Assembly (NCBI GenBank): GCA_964538615.1
Contig: CAZIGK010000032.1
Span: 1 to 21,935, forward strand
Origin: CAZIGK01 sp964538615
Lineage (GTDB): Bacteria; Pseudomonadota; Alphaproteobacteria; Rickettsiales; RI-342
Reading direction: 5' to 3'
DNA: 21,935 nt
The notes beneath the pieces are model-generated. The model saw only the letters and a list, made by a program, of their open reading frames with translations. It had not been told where the DNA came from and made no database searches. The position numbers were made by a program, and so were the translations under genes. Below, in pieces: positions 1-7,242 of this stretch. Numbering within the stretch: position 1 is the first letter of the stretch; each line of letters opens with the position of its first letter.

Positions 1-80
1 GTCTTCAGCGAGCGATAGCGAGAGGCACGTAGTGCCGACTGCGAAGCGAAGCAAGTAGGCTGAGCGGAGCCAAAGCAAAA
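1..80 (+). repeat. Direct repeat of about 80 bp, copy 1
   Basis: This copy matches positions 237-315 except for one substitution (T for G in the GCAAGTAGGC / GCAAGGAGGC stretch) and one extra A near the end. Inside it, GGCAC-GTA-GTGCC (24-36) is a perfect 5-bp inverted repeat, and the motifs GCGAGCGATAGCGAG and GCGAAGCGAAGC give it an internally repetitive character. It starts at the window edge, so its left end is unknown. Its function is unknown; it looks like a dispersed intergenic repeat rather than a gene. Confidence 0.85.
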
Positions 81-165
81 GTCACTGGTGTGAGGGGTGG
101 ATTCCGTATCACGCTCACTCTTGTTCGCGGTACGGAAGGACATAAGGATTTTTTTTGTTCCGTGG

Positions 166-185
166 ATGCCTGCCTGCGCAGGCAT
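166..185. repeat. Short palindromic repeat (8-bp stem)
   Basis: ATGCCTGC and GCAGGCAT form a perfect 8-bp stem around a CTGC loop, and GGATGCC...ATGACGGGG extends the element on both sides. The form resembles the small dispersed palindromes (GGAT-stem-ATGACGG type) scattered between genes in many proteobacterial genomes. That family assignment comes from memory of the general pattern, not from a search. Confidence 0.6.
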
Positions 186-216
186 GACGGGGTTTTGTCG
201 TGTTATGGGAACGAGA

Positions 217-238
217 ACGGCGGCAAGGAGGCCGCCGT
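217..238. repeat. Perfect hairpin ACGGCGGC / GCCGCCGT
   Basis: An 8-bp, very GC-rich stem (217-224 with 231-238) closes a six-base AAGGAG loop. It directly abuts the second copy of the ~80 bp repeat. No T-run follows on either strand, so a simple intrinsic terminator is not supported. It is more likely part of the repeat mosaic. Confidence 0.5.
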
Positions 239-315
239 CTTCAGCGAGCGATAGCGAGAGGCACGTAGTGCCGACTGCGAAGCGAAGCAAGGAGGCTGAG
301 CGGAGCCAAGCAAAA
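237..315 (+). repeat. Direct repeat of about 80 bp, copy 2
   Basis: This is the second copy of the unit at 1-80, in the same orientation and 236 bp further on, differing by one substitution and a one-base deletion. It ends about 10 bp before the stop codon of the AEC-type transporter, so it lies just downstream of that gene's 3' end. Confidence 0.85.
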
Positions 316-325
316 ACTCCCCCCC

Positions 326-1243
326 TTAACCCCAAAGGTAAATTAAACCCGAAAGTGCAAACAGGCTGGCCAGCGTGGTGGCCACAATCATAGCGGCCAT
401 GAGGGGTGCGTTGGCGTGAAACTGACGAGCCAGCACATAGCAGGAAGCAGCGGAAGGTAAGGCTGCATACACAATCGCCACCCCCAGTAACAGCGGTGGC
501 AGGCCAAGCCAGGTGCCCAACAGCCACATGAGTGCAGGGTGGCAGAGTTGTTTCAGCAGGCAGATGACCAGTAAATCCCTGCGTGCGTGGATGAGGGTTT
601 TGCCATCCATGGCAACTCCAACCGTCAACAACCCCAGCGCGACTGAGGCTTTGGCCATCATCTCGAAGGAATCCATCACCCATGGTAGCGGTATCTGGAG
701 TCGGTTGACGACCAACCCAAGCAACGAGGCGACAATGAGGGGGTTGGTCATGATGGAACGAAAAAGTTTACGCAGATTCACCGGCTCGTGACTGGCGTAA
801 TGGCAAAAACCCCACACGCTGATAAAGGTAGATAAGGGAATGGCCAGCGCAATCACGGCCGCGTAGGTGACCAGTCCTTCCTGCCCGAACGCGCTGAGAA
901 TGACGGGAATACCCACATAATTATTAAACCGTACCGAACCTTGCAACAGGCAGGAATAGCTTTTGCCGTCCATCTTCAAAATCCAGCGCCCAGCCAGCCA
1001 GCTTAGCAGTGCATTGCCCAGCATGGCACCGGCAATGGCCGCCAATAATTCGCGGATATGGGGAATGGCATCATAGTTGCCTTTGGCAATAGTCACGAAG
1101 AACAGCAGCGGCAGGAACACATGGTACGTGATTTTTTCCGCCTTCGGCCAAAAATCATCCCCCGGCATGTGGATATGGCGGAACCAACGCCCCAGCGCAA
1201 TGACCAGAAAGACGGGAATGACTGCGCTTAAGGCTTCTTGCAT
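326..1243 (-). CDS. AEC (auxin efflux carrier)-type permease
   Basis: This is an inner-membrane permease, about 305 aa from the chosen start, which is the usual size of the AEC/bile-acid-like transporter family. About ten hydrophobic segments are visible, starting with MQEALSAVIPVFLVIALGRW, and a longer loop after segment 5 separates two halves. Family members export or import small carboxylates, amino acids or malonate-like acids; the substrate cannot be read from the sequence. The frame stays open upstream to an ATG at 1339, but those 32 extra residues are Cys/His/Pro-rich and not transporter-like, so I use the ATG at 1243, where the first membrane helix begins. The ribosome site is weak. 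The gene diverges from the SLC13-type transporter across 170 bp, so the two promoters must lie close together. The 3' end borders the repeat segment. Confidence 0.85.
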   Translation of the reverse strand: MQEALSAVIPVFLVIALGRWFRHIHMPGDDFWPKAEKITYHVFLPLLFFVTIAKGNYDAIPHIRELLAAIAGAMLGNALLSWLAGRWILKMDGKSYSCLLQGSVRFNNYVGIPVILSAFGQEGLVTYAAVIALAIPLSTFISVWGFCHYASHEPVNLRKLFRSIMTNPLIVASLLGLVVNRLQIPLPWVMDSFEMMAKASVALGLLTVGVAMDGKTLIHARRDLLVICLLKQLCHPALMWLLGTWLGLPPLLLGVAIVYAALPSAASCYVLARQFHANAPLMAAMIVATTLASLFALSGLIYLWG

Positions 1244-1413
1244 AGGGCAACACCGAATGACTGGACAAGAAAAAGGATGACAGGACGGGTGTAGTCTATT
1301 TCCGCCTCTTTGACCACTACCCTCATGCAGAGAGCACATAATTCACTTGTCGGTGCCGCTATTCATCGGGTAGATACTGGAGCATGATAACGCTATGAGA
1401 TACGCCGGATACT

Positions 1414-3288
1414 ATGCTGAATGAAACACTCGCCATGATTGTCAGCGCCGCCCTACTGTTGGGGATTATGGTGTGTTTTGTACGAGAATGGGTGCCTGCC
1501 CACATCACGGCCATGACTGCCATGGCCTGTATGTTGGGTCTGGGCATACTGGATACGGATCAGGCATTATCCGTCTTTAGTAATTCCGCACCCATAACGG
1601 TTGCCTGCATGTTTGTCCTCAGTGCAGCACTGGAGCGCACCGGCGTCATTGACCAGATGGGTAGCTATGCCATTGCCGCAGCGGAACGAAACCGCTGGCT
1701 GGCCTTAGGTTGCCTGCTGCTGGGAGTGATGTTTATTTCCGCCTTCATGAATAACACGCCCGTAGTGATTATTCTGGCACCGGTGGTCATTGCCATGGCG
1801 CGAAAATTGCAGGATTACCCTTCGCAATACCTGATTCCCCTCTCCTATGCTGCGATACTGGGAGGCACCTGTACCCTGATTGGAACATCTACCAATATTC
1901 TGGTGGATGGTATTGCCCAACAGCTGGGGCAGACACCGTTCAGCATGTTTGAAATCAGTGGTGCGGGTATCATTATGGCACTGGTAGGAGCCGTATATAT
2001 GGCAGCCTTTGGGCGAAAACTATTGCCTAACCGGGAACTGCTGGATGCCGAACTGGTGAATGAACAAAAACGCATGCGTTTTACCGCAGAATTGATGATT
2101 CCCCACCTCTCCCCTTTGATTGGCAAAACCCTGAACGAATTTTACAAAGGGGATGAGCATTACGAAGTGTTGGATCTGATTCGTAATGACATGGGTTCCC
2201 GCACCGCCTTTGGCGCCTTTATCACCCGTTTTAAGGAGGCACTGGAAGACGCCGGCGCCACGGCAGGCAGACCACGCTCTACCCTGCGGGATATTAAATT
2301 GCGGGCAGGTGATCGGCTGGTGTTCAAAACCAACAAACAGGAACTGCTGGAACTGAAGCAGGCGTTTGGCATGATCTCGGCGGATGCAGGAGAGAACGGC
2401 ACCATCGCAGAACCGATGAGCATGCAGGAAGTGCAGGTGGTGGAAGGAATTATTGGCCCAAACTGCCCGTTCATTGGCCGCAAAGTCAGCGAAATTCGTA
2501 TGCGCAGGCGTTACGGCTGCTATATTCTGGCGGTACACCGGGATCATCAGAATATTACTGGCAATTTTGAAGATCTGGTGCTGCGCTATGGTGATGCCTT
2601 GCTCATTGAGGGGCCGGCGGAAGAATTGGAGCGTCTGTTTGAGCATCAGGAGATACTTAGCCTGACGCAGTTTCGTAAACGGCAACTGGATCGTAAAAAA
2701 GCCCCGATCGCCATTGCTACCCTGTTAGCGGTCGTGGTGCTGGCCAGTCTGGATGTGATGCCGATTGCCGGCTTATCCCTCATGGGGGCTATGTTTGTCA
2801 TGCTGAGTGGCTGCGTGAAGCCGGAGCAGGCGTATCAGGCTATTGAATGGCGCATTCTGCTGCTGATTTTTGGCATGCTGGGAGTCAGTTTGGGTCTGGA
2901 ACAAACCGGTGTTATCCGGTGGATTGTGCAAATAGTGGCAGATGCGGTGACCCATATGGGGATGGGACCATGGGCTGTGCTGGCGGTATTTTATGTCGTG
3001 ACGTCTGCCTTGACGGAGTTTATGAGCAATAACGCAACCGCCGTATTACTCACCCCTATTGCGATTGGGGTGGCGGCCAGTCTGGGGGTGGATGCCCGCC
3101 CGTTTGTGGTGGCGGTGATGTTTGCGGCCTCTGCCAGTTTTGCCACTCCCATTGGTTATCAAACCAATACCTATGTGTTTAATGCGGGAAATTATCGGTT
3201 CCGGGATTTTATGATTATCGGCACCCCGATGAACCTGCTGATGGCCATCGTCAGTACCGCGATTATTCCGCTGTTTTGGGAGTTCTAG
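1414..3288 (+). CDS. SLC13/DASS-type permease with two RCK_C domains
   Basis: This is a 624-aa inner-membrane transporter of the divalent anion:Na+ symporter superfamily. Membrane segments occupy about residues 7-200 and 430-620. The family's two repeated motif pairs are present: FMNNTPVV (111-118) with GTSTN (157-161), and FMSNNATAV (536-544) with ATPIGYQTNTYV (577-588). They form the two hairpin tips that bind ion and substrate. Between the halves lie two cytoplasmic RCK_C/TrkA_C-like domains (about 222-316 and 338-412; the second contains GRKVSEIRMRRRYGC). Proteins of this architecture are often annotated as sulfate, dicarboxylate or unknown-anion permeases, and the substrate here is undetermined. 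The start has only a weak GGA upstream, but it sits exactly at the first hydrophobic helix. The stop is 19 bp from the convergent OB-like gene. Confidence 0.92.
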   Translation: MLNETLAMIVSAALLLGIMVCFVREWVPAHITAMTAMACMLGLGILDTDQALSVFSNSAPITVACMFVLSAALERTGVIDQMGSYAIAAAERNRWLALGCLLLGVMFISAFMNNTPVVIILAPVVIAMARKLQDYPSQYLIPLSYAAILGGTCTLIGTSTNILVDGIAQQLGQTPFSMFEISGAGIIMALVGAVYMAAFGRKLLPNRELLDAELVNEQKRMRFTAELMIPHLSPLIGKTLNEFYKGDEHYEVLDLIRNDMGSRTAFGAFITRFKEALEDAGATAGRPRSTLRDIKLRAGDRLVFKTNKQELLELKQAFGMISADAGENGTIAEPMSMQEVQVVEGIIGPNCPFIGRKVSEIRMRRRYGCYILAVHRDHQNITGNFEDLVLRYGDALLIEGPAEELERLFEHQEILSLTQFRKRQLDRKKAPIAIATLLAVVVLASLDVMPIAGLSLMGAMFVMLSGCVKPEQAYQAIEWRILLLIFGMLGVSLGLEQTGVIRWIVQIVADAVTHMGMGPWAVLAVFYVVTSALTEFMSNNATAVLLTPIAIGVAASLGVDARPFVVAVMFAASASFATPIGYQTNTYVFNAGNYRFRDFMIIGTPMNLLMAIVSTAIIPLFWEF

Positions 3289-3307
3289 TTCGCATCTGGA
3301 CTCAAGG

Positions 3308-3721
3308 TTATGGACGGCCAGCGGATAGATGATCCACCGTGCGTAGTACGCGGGCATTCACCATATCTTTTTGCCCTAGCCAGTTGGTTTGCAACTGGCC
3401 TAGAATGGTCACTTCATCTCCTGATTGAACAGGTGTAATCACTTCCGTTTGCACCTGCAAATGTTCACCTGCGGCATCTCTTACCGTGAGTGTCGCGCTA
3501 TCGGCATCGGTTGTACTGACCACACCCACCAATTTTGCCACCCCCTCCTTTGGTAGTGCCTCCACATGGCGAAGAGTGGGGGCGTACAAAGCTACCACAT
3601 GCTGGGGTTGCAGACGCTCTGCCTGCGAGGGAAGAATGGGGATGAATGCCGTAAACCCTGCGATCACTAACACGGCAACCATTCCCCGTCCATAGAGGCT
3701 GTAGAGATGAAGACTGGTCAT
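3308..3721 (-). CDS. Exported or membrane-anchored OB-like domain protein
   Basis: This 137-aa protein has an N-terminal hydrophobic segment (about residues 13-31, ending ILPSQA) that is a signal peptide or anchor. A small beta-rich domain follows (about 50-133) with the pattern LPKEGVAKLVGVV, VRDAAG, SGDEVTILGQL and VNARVLRTVDHLS. The same pattern occurs in the neighbouring upstream gene, so the two are paralogues. It fits the bacterial OB-fold (NirD/YgiW/BOF-like) type of periplasmic domain, but that is an inference from strand pattern. The start at 3721 is set by AAGGAGG six bases upstream; the frame extends 12 codons further without a ribosome site. The molecular function is unknown, perhaps binding of a small cation or oligosaccharide in the envelope. 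No conserved catalytic residues are evident. Confidence 0.75.
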   Translation of the reverse strand: MTSLHLYSLYGRGMVAVLVIAGFTAFIPILPSQAERLQPQHVVALYAPTLRHVEALPKEGVAKLVGVVSTTDADSATLTVRDAAGEHLQVQTEVITPVQSGDEVTILGQLQTNWLGQKDMVNARVLRTVDHLSAGRP

Positions 3722-3848
3722 GAGCGCCTCCTTCCTGCGAACATATGCCATCATCAAAGCCTAGCGCAGGTTGCATCATGAAACGATGAGGTGTATGGGC
3801 GAAAAAATGAAGCCAGCATCAGGATAGAATGACCGCATCTTACACAAA

Positions 3849-3877
3849 CAGGCAGCAGAAAATCATTCTGCTGCCTG
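3849..3877 (-). terminator. Hairpin downstream of the OB-like gene
   Basis: A perfect 12-bp stem (CAGGCAGCAGAA with TTCTGCTGCCTG) closes a five-base loop, 28 bp past the stop codon of the gene ending at 3905. On the minus strand it is followed by TGTTTGTGT, which is T-rich but not a clean T-run, so termination is likely but may be partial. It would separate the two paralogous genes or lower expression of the second. Confidence 0.6.
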
Positions 3878-3904
3878 CCTGTAGTGGGTTGGTATTCGCA
3901 TGGA

Positions 3905-4531
3905 TTAGCGGTTAGCATCCATGTTGGAATCCGCATCGACATCCACATCCGCATTGAACTGGTGGTTGCGGTCATATTGACGCAAGCTGTCGTTGCGTTC
4001 CTGCTCACGGGGTTTGCGTTGCATATCCACTTCAGAGCCTGTGGCGCGATCAATACGGGCTTGTGCATTGATGCTCGCATCGGCGTTGCCGCTGCGACGG
4101 CTGGATGCGTTTTTTTCGCCAGAATGCTCGCGGGTCATGTTGTTGGACAATTGATCCACGGTACCTTGTACCAGACCCGTGCGAGAGACTTCCGCATTCA
4201 CGATTTCAACGCCAGCATACCATTCATCGTTCACCTCGCCTGTGACATGCACATTCTGGCCAACTTTCAGACCTGCGGTGCTGTTGGTATGCACATCCAC
4301 CGTATCTTCACCATCAGAGAGGATAAATTCATTGGCATCATTGACTTCTTTTACCACGCCTTTCACTTCCACCATGCCTTCTTCTGGCAGTTCAGAAATA
4401 GTGCGAATAATCCGGGTGTCCTGAACAGACAGGTTCGCATCAGCATCTACGCCTTTACGATCGTTCGCGTGGGCGGCAGTTGCCAGACAAACGGTGGCCA
4501 CAGTGGCACACAGGGTCGCTTTTACAGACAT
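3905..4531 (-). CDS. Periplasmic OB-like protein with Asp/Asn-rich tail
   Basis: This 208-aa secreted protein starts at 4531, where AGGAGG stands six bases before the ATG; an upstream in-frame ATG at 4576 has no such site. Residues 1-22 are a classic Sec signal peptide ending in AHA. Residues 40-130 form the same domain as in the downstream paralogue: LPEEGMVEVKGVV, LSDGEDTVDVHT, GLKVGQNVHVTGEV, VNAEV and TVDQLS. The C-terminal 75 residues are a charged, low-complexity tail rich in Asn, Asp, Arg and Gln that ends NADVDVDADSNMDANR, which may bind cations. The paralogue lacks this tail. A periplasmic role is supported; the specific function is not known. A hairpin at 3849-3877 follows the gene. 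Confidence 0.78.
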   Translation of the reverse strand: MSVKATLCATVATVCLATAAHANDRKGVDADANLSVQDTRIIRTISELPEEGMVEVKGVVKEVNDANEFILSDGEDTVDVHTNSTAGLKVGQNVHVTGEVNDEWYAGVEIVNAEVSRTGLVQGTVDQLSNNMTREHSGEKNASSRRSGNADASINAQARIDRATGSEVDMQRKPREQERNDSLRQYDRNHQFNADVDVDADSNMDANR

Positions 4532-4645
4532 ATTGTCCTCCTGAGATGGATAAAAACACAAACTATGCGATTGCATAACTCATGATCCCAGTGATAGCGC
4601 ATGCGGTTTCAAATAGAGATATGGCAGCATCACGGCACATGTTAA

Positions 4646-4694
4646 GACGGGCTAAAAGAGAAGCCCGGTCAAACATGACGTTCAAAAGCCCGTC
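4646..4694 (-). terminator. Inverted repeats after the RimK-like gene
   Basis: GACGGGCT (4646-4653) and AGCCCGTC (4687-4694) are perfect 8-bp arms 33 bases apart, directly behind the stop codon at 4697. A nested alternative, GGGCT (4649-4653) with AGCCC (4662-4666), has an 8-base T-rich loop. The two stems are mutually exclusive. They probably mark the end of the GNAT/ATP-grasp transcript, although the T-run after the stem is poor. Confidence 0.4.
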
Positions 4695-4696
4695 CC

Positions 4697-6160
4697 CTAC
4701 GATTCAATCAAACGCACAAAATGCTGCAAAATACGCTCATAGAGGGCATCACCCAGCACAGCATCTTCCACGCCAGCGTCCAGATTAGGGTTGTCATTCA
4801 CCTCTATGACATAAAGTTGCTGGCCAAATTGCTTCATATCCACCCCATACAGGCCATTCCCCACCAGACTGGCGGCTTTCACCGCCACATCCACCACAGC
4901 TTTGGGTGTATCTTCAATAGCAAAGGTGCGAAAATCGCCATATTTTTGAGATTTTTTGTCGGATTGATGATTCAATATCTGCCAGTGGTTTGGTGCCATG
5001 AAATACTGGCACGCCACCAGTGCTTTCCCGCCCAGCACGACAATACGCCAGTCAAACTCTGACGGAACGAACTTTTGCAGCAAAAGCATTTCGCTGGTGG
5101 CAAATAATTTCTTGCATACCTGCTGCAAATCGGCGTCATTTTCTAATTTATGCACCCCACGGGAGAAAGAACCATCCGGTATTTTAACCACTACCGGATA
5201 CTGGAAACCCGCTGGCAGTTGGAGTTTTTGTTTGCGGTATAGCAAAGCGGTTGGGGGTGTGGGTATTTTATGGGCGCGGAACAGTTCATGCAAAAACACT
5301 TTATTAGAACAGCGCAGGATAGAACTGGTATCGTCAATACAGGGGATACCCTCTTCCTCTGCCTTGCGCGCCATACGGTAACTGGCCTTCTGGATGAGAG
5401 TGGTCTCCCGGATGAACAGGGCATCAAACTCCAGCAGGCTGGCCATGTCCTTACGGGTAATCAACTCTACGTAAAAGCCCAGCTTTTTTCCAACGGACAC
5501 AAACTTGCGCAATGCCGCCGTATTAGAAGGGGGCATGGCTTCTTTGGGGTCGTGCAAAATCGCCAGCCAGTATTTTTCCTTTTTATCCGCTTTACCACTT
5601 TTTTGCCACTTGCCACCGGTAAACTCTGCCAGTGAAGCGTGCAACAACTCCATTTGTTTTGGCAATAATGTATGGAACGCTTGCGGCTCAATGGATTCAA
5701 TGTGCCAGCCTTTACGCTGTCGCACCAAAGACACGGCCATAACGGGAAACCGGAACCGATCAAACAGTCGGCGACCGAATGGCTCCATATCCTTGTGCAT
5801 CATACGGCCAAAACAGACCAGATGGGTTTCTTTCAAGGGGCTGTTTTCTGTCGCGGGATAGTGCTCGTTCAGCACTTCGGATAGTTCCAGCAGCGAGGAA
5901 TGGTACATGCGCTTCCAGTGCAACTGAATAATATCCGATGCAGCGGGCACACAGCGTTGTCCACGTGCCTCCGCCAGCAGGGAGCAATAGTAGCCGGTCT
6001 TCAGGTAGTCGAAGTCACTACAAAGGTTGATAATTTTGTGCCGACGATCCGGTTTTTTATCTGCCGCCACATAATCCTGCGGGGTAATGACCTGATAGAG
6101 AGGGGATGGGTGCAATAACTCTCGCCCTTTATCCGCAATCAGAAGATAGGGCGCATTCAT
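4697..6160 (-). CDS. RimK-family ATP-grasp ligase with N-terminal RLAN-like domain
   Basis: This 487-aa cytoplasmic enzyme is much longer than E. coli RimK (about 300 aa). The extra N-terminal 200 residues (with HKIINLCSDFDYLKTGYYCSL near 41-61) look like the RimK-like ATP-grasp N-terminal domain. The C-terminal ATP-grasp fold spans about 285-485. It has the phosphate-binding loop VVVKIPDGSFSRGVHKL (323-339), DWRIVVLGGKALVACQY (370-386), and the Mg-ATP residues in VIEVNDNPNLDAG (E453, N455). Such enzymes activate a carboxylate as acyl phosphate and join it to an amine, often a glutamate or a peptide end. The acceptor is unknown here. The start codon overlaps the stop of the acetyltransferase gene (ATGA), implying coupled translation and a shared pathway. 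RimK-like/GNAT neighbours are a recurring pair in proteobacteria. Confidence 0.88.
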   Translation of the reverse strand: MNAPYLLIADKGRELLHPSPLYQVITPQDYVAADKKPDRRHKIINLCSDFDYLKTGYYCSLLAEARGQRCVPAASDIIQLHWKRMYHSSLLELSEVLNEHYPATENSPLKETHLVCFGRMMHKDMEPFGRRLFDRFRFPVMAVSLVRQRKGWHIESIEPQAFHTLLPKQMELLHASLAEFTGGKWQKSGKADKKEKYWLAILHDPKEAMPPSNTAALRKFVSVGKKLGFYVELITRKDMASLLEFDALFIRETTLIQKASYRMARKAEEEGIPCIDDTSSILRCSNKVFLHELFRAHKIPTPPTALLYRKQKLQLPAGFQYPVVVKIPDGSFSRGVHKLENDADLQQVCKKLFATSEMLLLQKFVPSEFDWRIVVLGGKALVACQYFMAPNHWQILNHQSDKKSQKYGDFRTFAIEDTPKAVVDVAVKAASLVGNGLYGVDMKQFGQQLYVIEVNDNPNLDAGVEDAVLGDALYERILQHFVRLIES

Positions 6161-6684
6161 GGTGGTGTCTCGTTGGATGGCAGGTGCAAACGGGCAGCGA
6201 TATCCGCCACGGGTTGGCGCATTTTTAGCGCAGCTTCGCCATCCGCGTAATAATGGGGCACGCGTGTATATTCCCGATAGCCTAAAGCGTGATAGCGTTT
6301 GTACAGCGTGTGATTGTCTGCCCGTATTTCCAGCAGCAGGGAATGGCAGTGCCGACGCACGGCTTCGGACTCAATGGCACGGAACAGATGACGACCTACC
6401 CCACCCCCTTGCGAGGCTGGATGCACCGCCAGTGAATAAAACCGGCCATGATGGGTGCCGCGGTGTAAAAACAAGAGGGCATATCCCCTCACCTCTCCCC
6501 CGACATCCGCCACCAGCAGGCACGCCGTTGGACTGGAAAGATGGCGGAGGAAGCTGCGTCGGCTCATCATGGCGCCGCCATACAGCCGGGCAGAAAACGC
6601 CGCATGCTCTATGTGGCACAATGCCTCAATATCCCGCCGTTCGGCAGGTCTAATCTGTGGCTCTGAAACAAGAAGCGCGGGCAT
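6157..6684 (-). CDS. GNAT-family N-acetyltransferase, RimI-like
   Basis: This is a 175-aa single-domain acetyltransferase. The acetyl-CoA pyrophosphate loop is visible as SLAVHPASQGGGVGRHLF (84-101, Q/RxxGxG type). The RimI-like C-terminal half contains LEIRADNHTLYKRYHALGYRE (118-138) and ends with the HYYADGEAALKM signature (144-155), typical of enzymes that acetylate protein alpha-amino groups or small amines. The ATP-grasp gene overlaps its stop codon by four bases. Some relatives of this pair carry a C-terminal C39 peptidase domain on the GNAT; it is absent here. The start at 6684 has only a weak ribosome site but begins just before the fold (QIRPAERRDIEAL). A sigma-70-like promoter lies about 60 bp upstream. 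Confidence 0.87.
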   Translation of the reverse strand: MPALLVSEPQIRPAERRDIEALCHIEHAAFSARLYGGAMMSRRSFLRHLSSPTACLLVADVGGEVRGYALLFLHRGTHHGRFYSLAVHPASQGGGVGRHLFRAIESEAVRRHCHSLLLEIRADNHTLYKRYHALGYREYTRVPHYYADGEAALKMRQPVADIAARLHLPSNETPP

Positions 6685-6740
6685 GAATAACCGTCAGACA
6701 GGAAGAGGAACCACCACTGAAACAGGAATGGATACGCGGC

Positions 6741-6769
6741 ATTATCTGTCCCGCGCTTGCTTCCTGCAA
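6741..6769 (-). promoter_or_regulatory. Sigma-70-like promoter for the GNAT/ATP-grasp pair
   Basis: On the minus strand TTGCAG (6769-6764) and GATAAT (6746-6741) are separated by exactly 17 bp. The -10 matches consensus at five of six positions, the -35 at three. It lies about 57 bp upstream of the acetyltransferase start, inside a 192-bp gap that otherwise holds no gene. The prediction is from consensus only. Confidence 0.45.
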
Positions 6770-6876
6770 GGGGAATGTAGAGAACGCCTTCTGCTGCGAT
6801 AAAAATCCGTATACATTCTTGATGATAGGTCTTGATACTCATACAGGCTGGCATATGTTTCGGGCGGGGCAGGCTC

Positions 6877-7176
6877 TTACATTTCATAAAATCGTGTGAT
6901 TTCAAACAATTTATGCACCTGCCCATTGGCTCCGCTAACGGTCAGGCGGGTATGGCCGGTTTTTCGCGCTTCCTCCCGTGCCAGCAGCAGCATTCCCAGC
7001 CCGGCAGAATCCATGAAGCCAATACCGGCGACATCCAACATCACCTCTGGATAGCTTGCACTGGTAATGGTGTCCATGACCTGGCGGAATAACGGATTAT
7101 CATGGAAGGTGAAATGCCCGCTCATACGAAACAGGACGGCGTTTGGTTTATCTTCCCGCTGAATAGAAAGCTGCAT
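6877..7176 (-). CDS. STAS-domain anti-sigma factor antagonist
   Basis: This 99-aa protein is one STAS domain of the SpoIIAA/RsbV type. The phosphorylation loop VAGIGFMDSAGLGMLLLA (49-66) carries the conserved serine at residue 57, matching the SpoIIAA target site in position and context. In partner switching, a HATPase kinase phosphorylates this serine and a PP2C phosphatase restores it; the free form sequesters the kinase. A protein with both catalytic domains is encoded at the other end of the same gene run (16489-18396) and is the likely partner. GAGGAG stands about eight bases before the ATG. It is the last gene of the run, 66 bp after the MCP-like gene. Confidence 0.9.
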   Translation of the reverse strand: MQLSIQREDKPNAVLFRMSGHFTFHDNPLFRQVMDTITSASYPEVMLDVAGIGFMDSAGLGMLLLAREEARKTGHTRLTVSGANGQVHKLFEITRFYEM

Positions 7177-7242
7177 GGTCTAGGCTCCTCAAATGCTGCT
7201 GGTGATAGATAGACGATGTGATTGGCGCGCGCTGTGTGGCAC

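Larger units (their letters stand above)
1..325. other. Non-coding, repeat-rich intergenic segment
   Basis: No credible gene lies in this stretch. It is a mosaic of short repeats: a direct repeat at both ends (1-80 and 237-315), a palindrome at 166-185 and a hairpin at 217-238. A 98-codon open frame crosses it on the plus strand, but it runs through the repeats, has no ribosome site and reads antisense into the end of the transporter gene, so I do not call it. A run of seven C lies just before the transporter stop codon. The segment probably continues to the left of the window. Confidence 0.7.

Noticed and set aside
97..393. A 98-codon plus-strand open frame across the left repeats
   Set aside because: It runs through two repeat elements, lacks a ribosome site, has no recognisable fold and overlaps the end of the AEC-type gene in antisense.
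1244..1339. N-terminal extension of the AEC-type permease (32 extra codons)
   Set aside because: The added residues are Cys/His/Pro-rich and not membrane-like, and family members begin at the hydrophobic segment that starts at 1243.
2020..2685. A 221-codon minus-strand open frame
   Set aside because: It lies wholly within the RCK_C region of the SLC13-type gene, and its protein is His/Gln/Phe-rich with no ordered motif, as expected of antisense reading.
3884..4585. A 233-codon plus-strand open frame
   Set aside because: It is the antisense shadow of the OB-like gene at 3905-4531, which has a signal peptide, a strong ribosome site and a paralogue.
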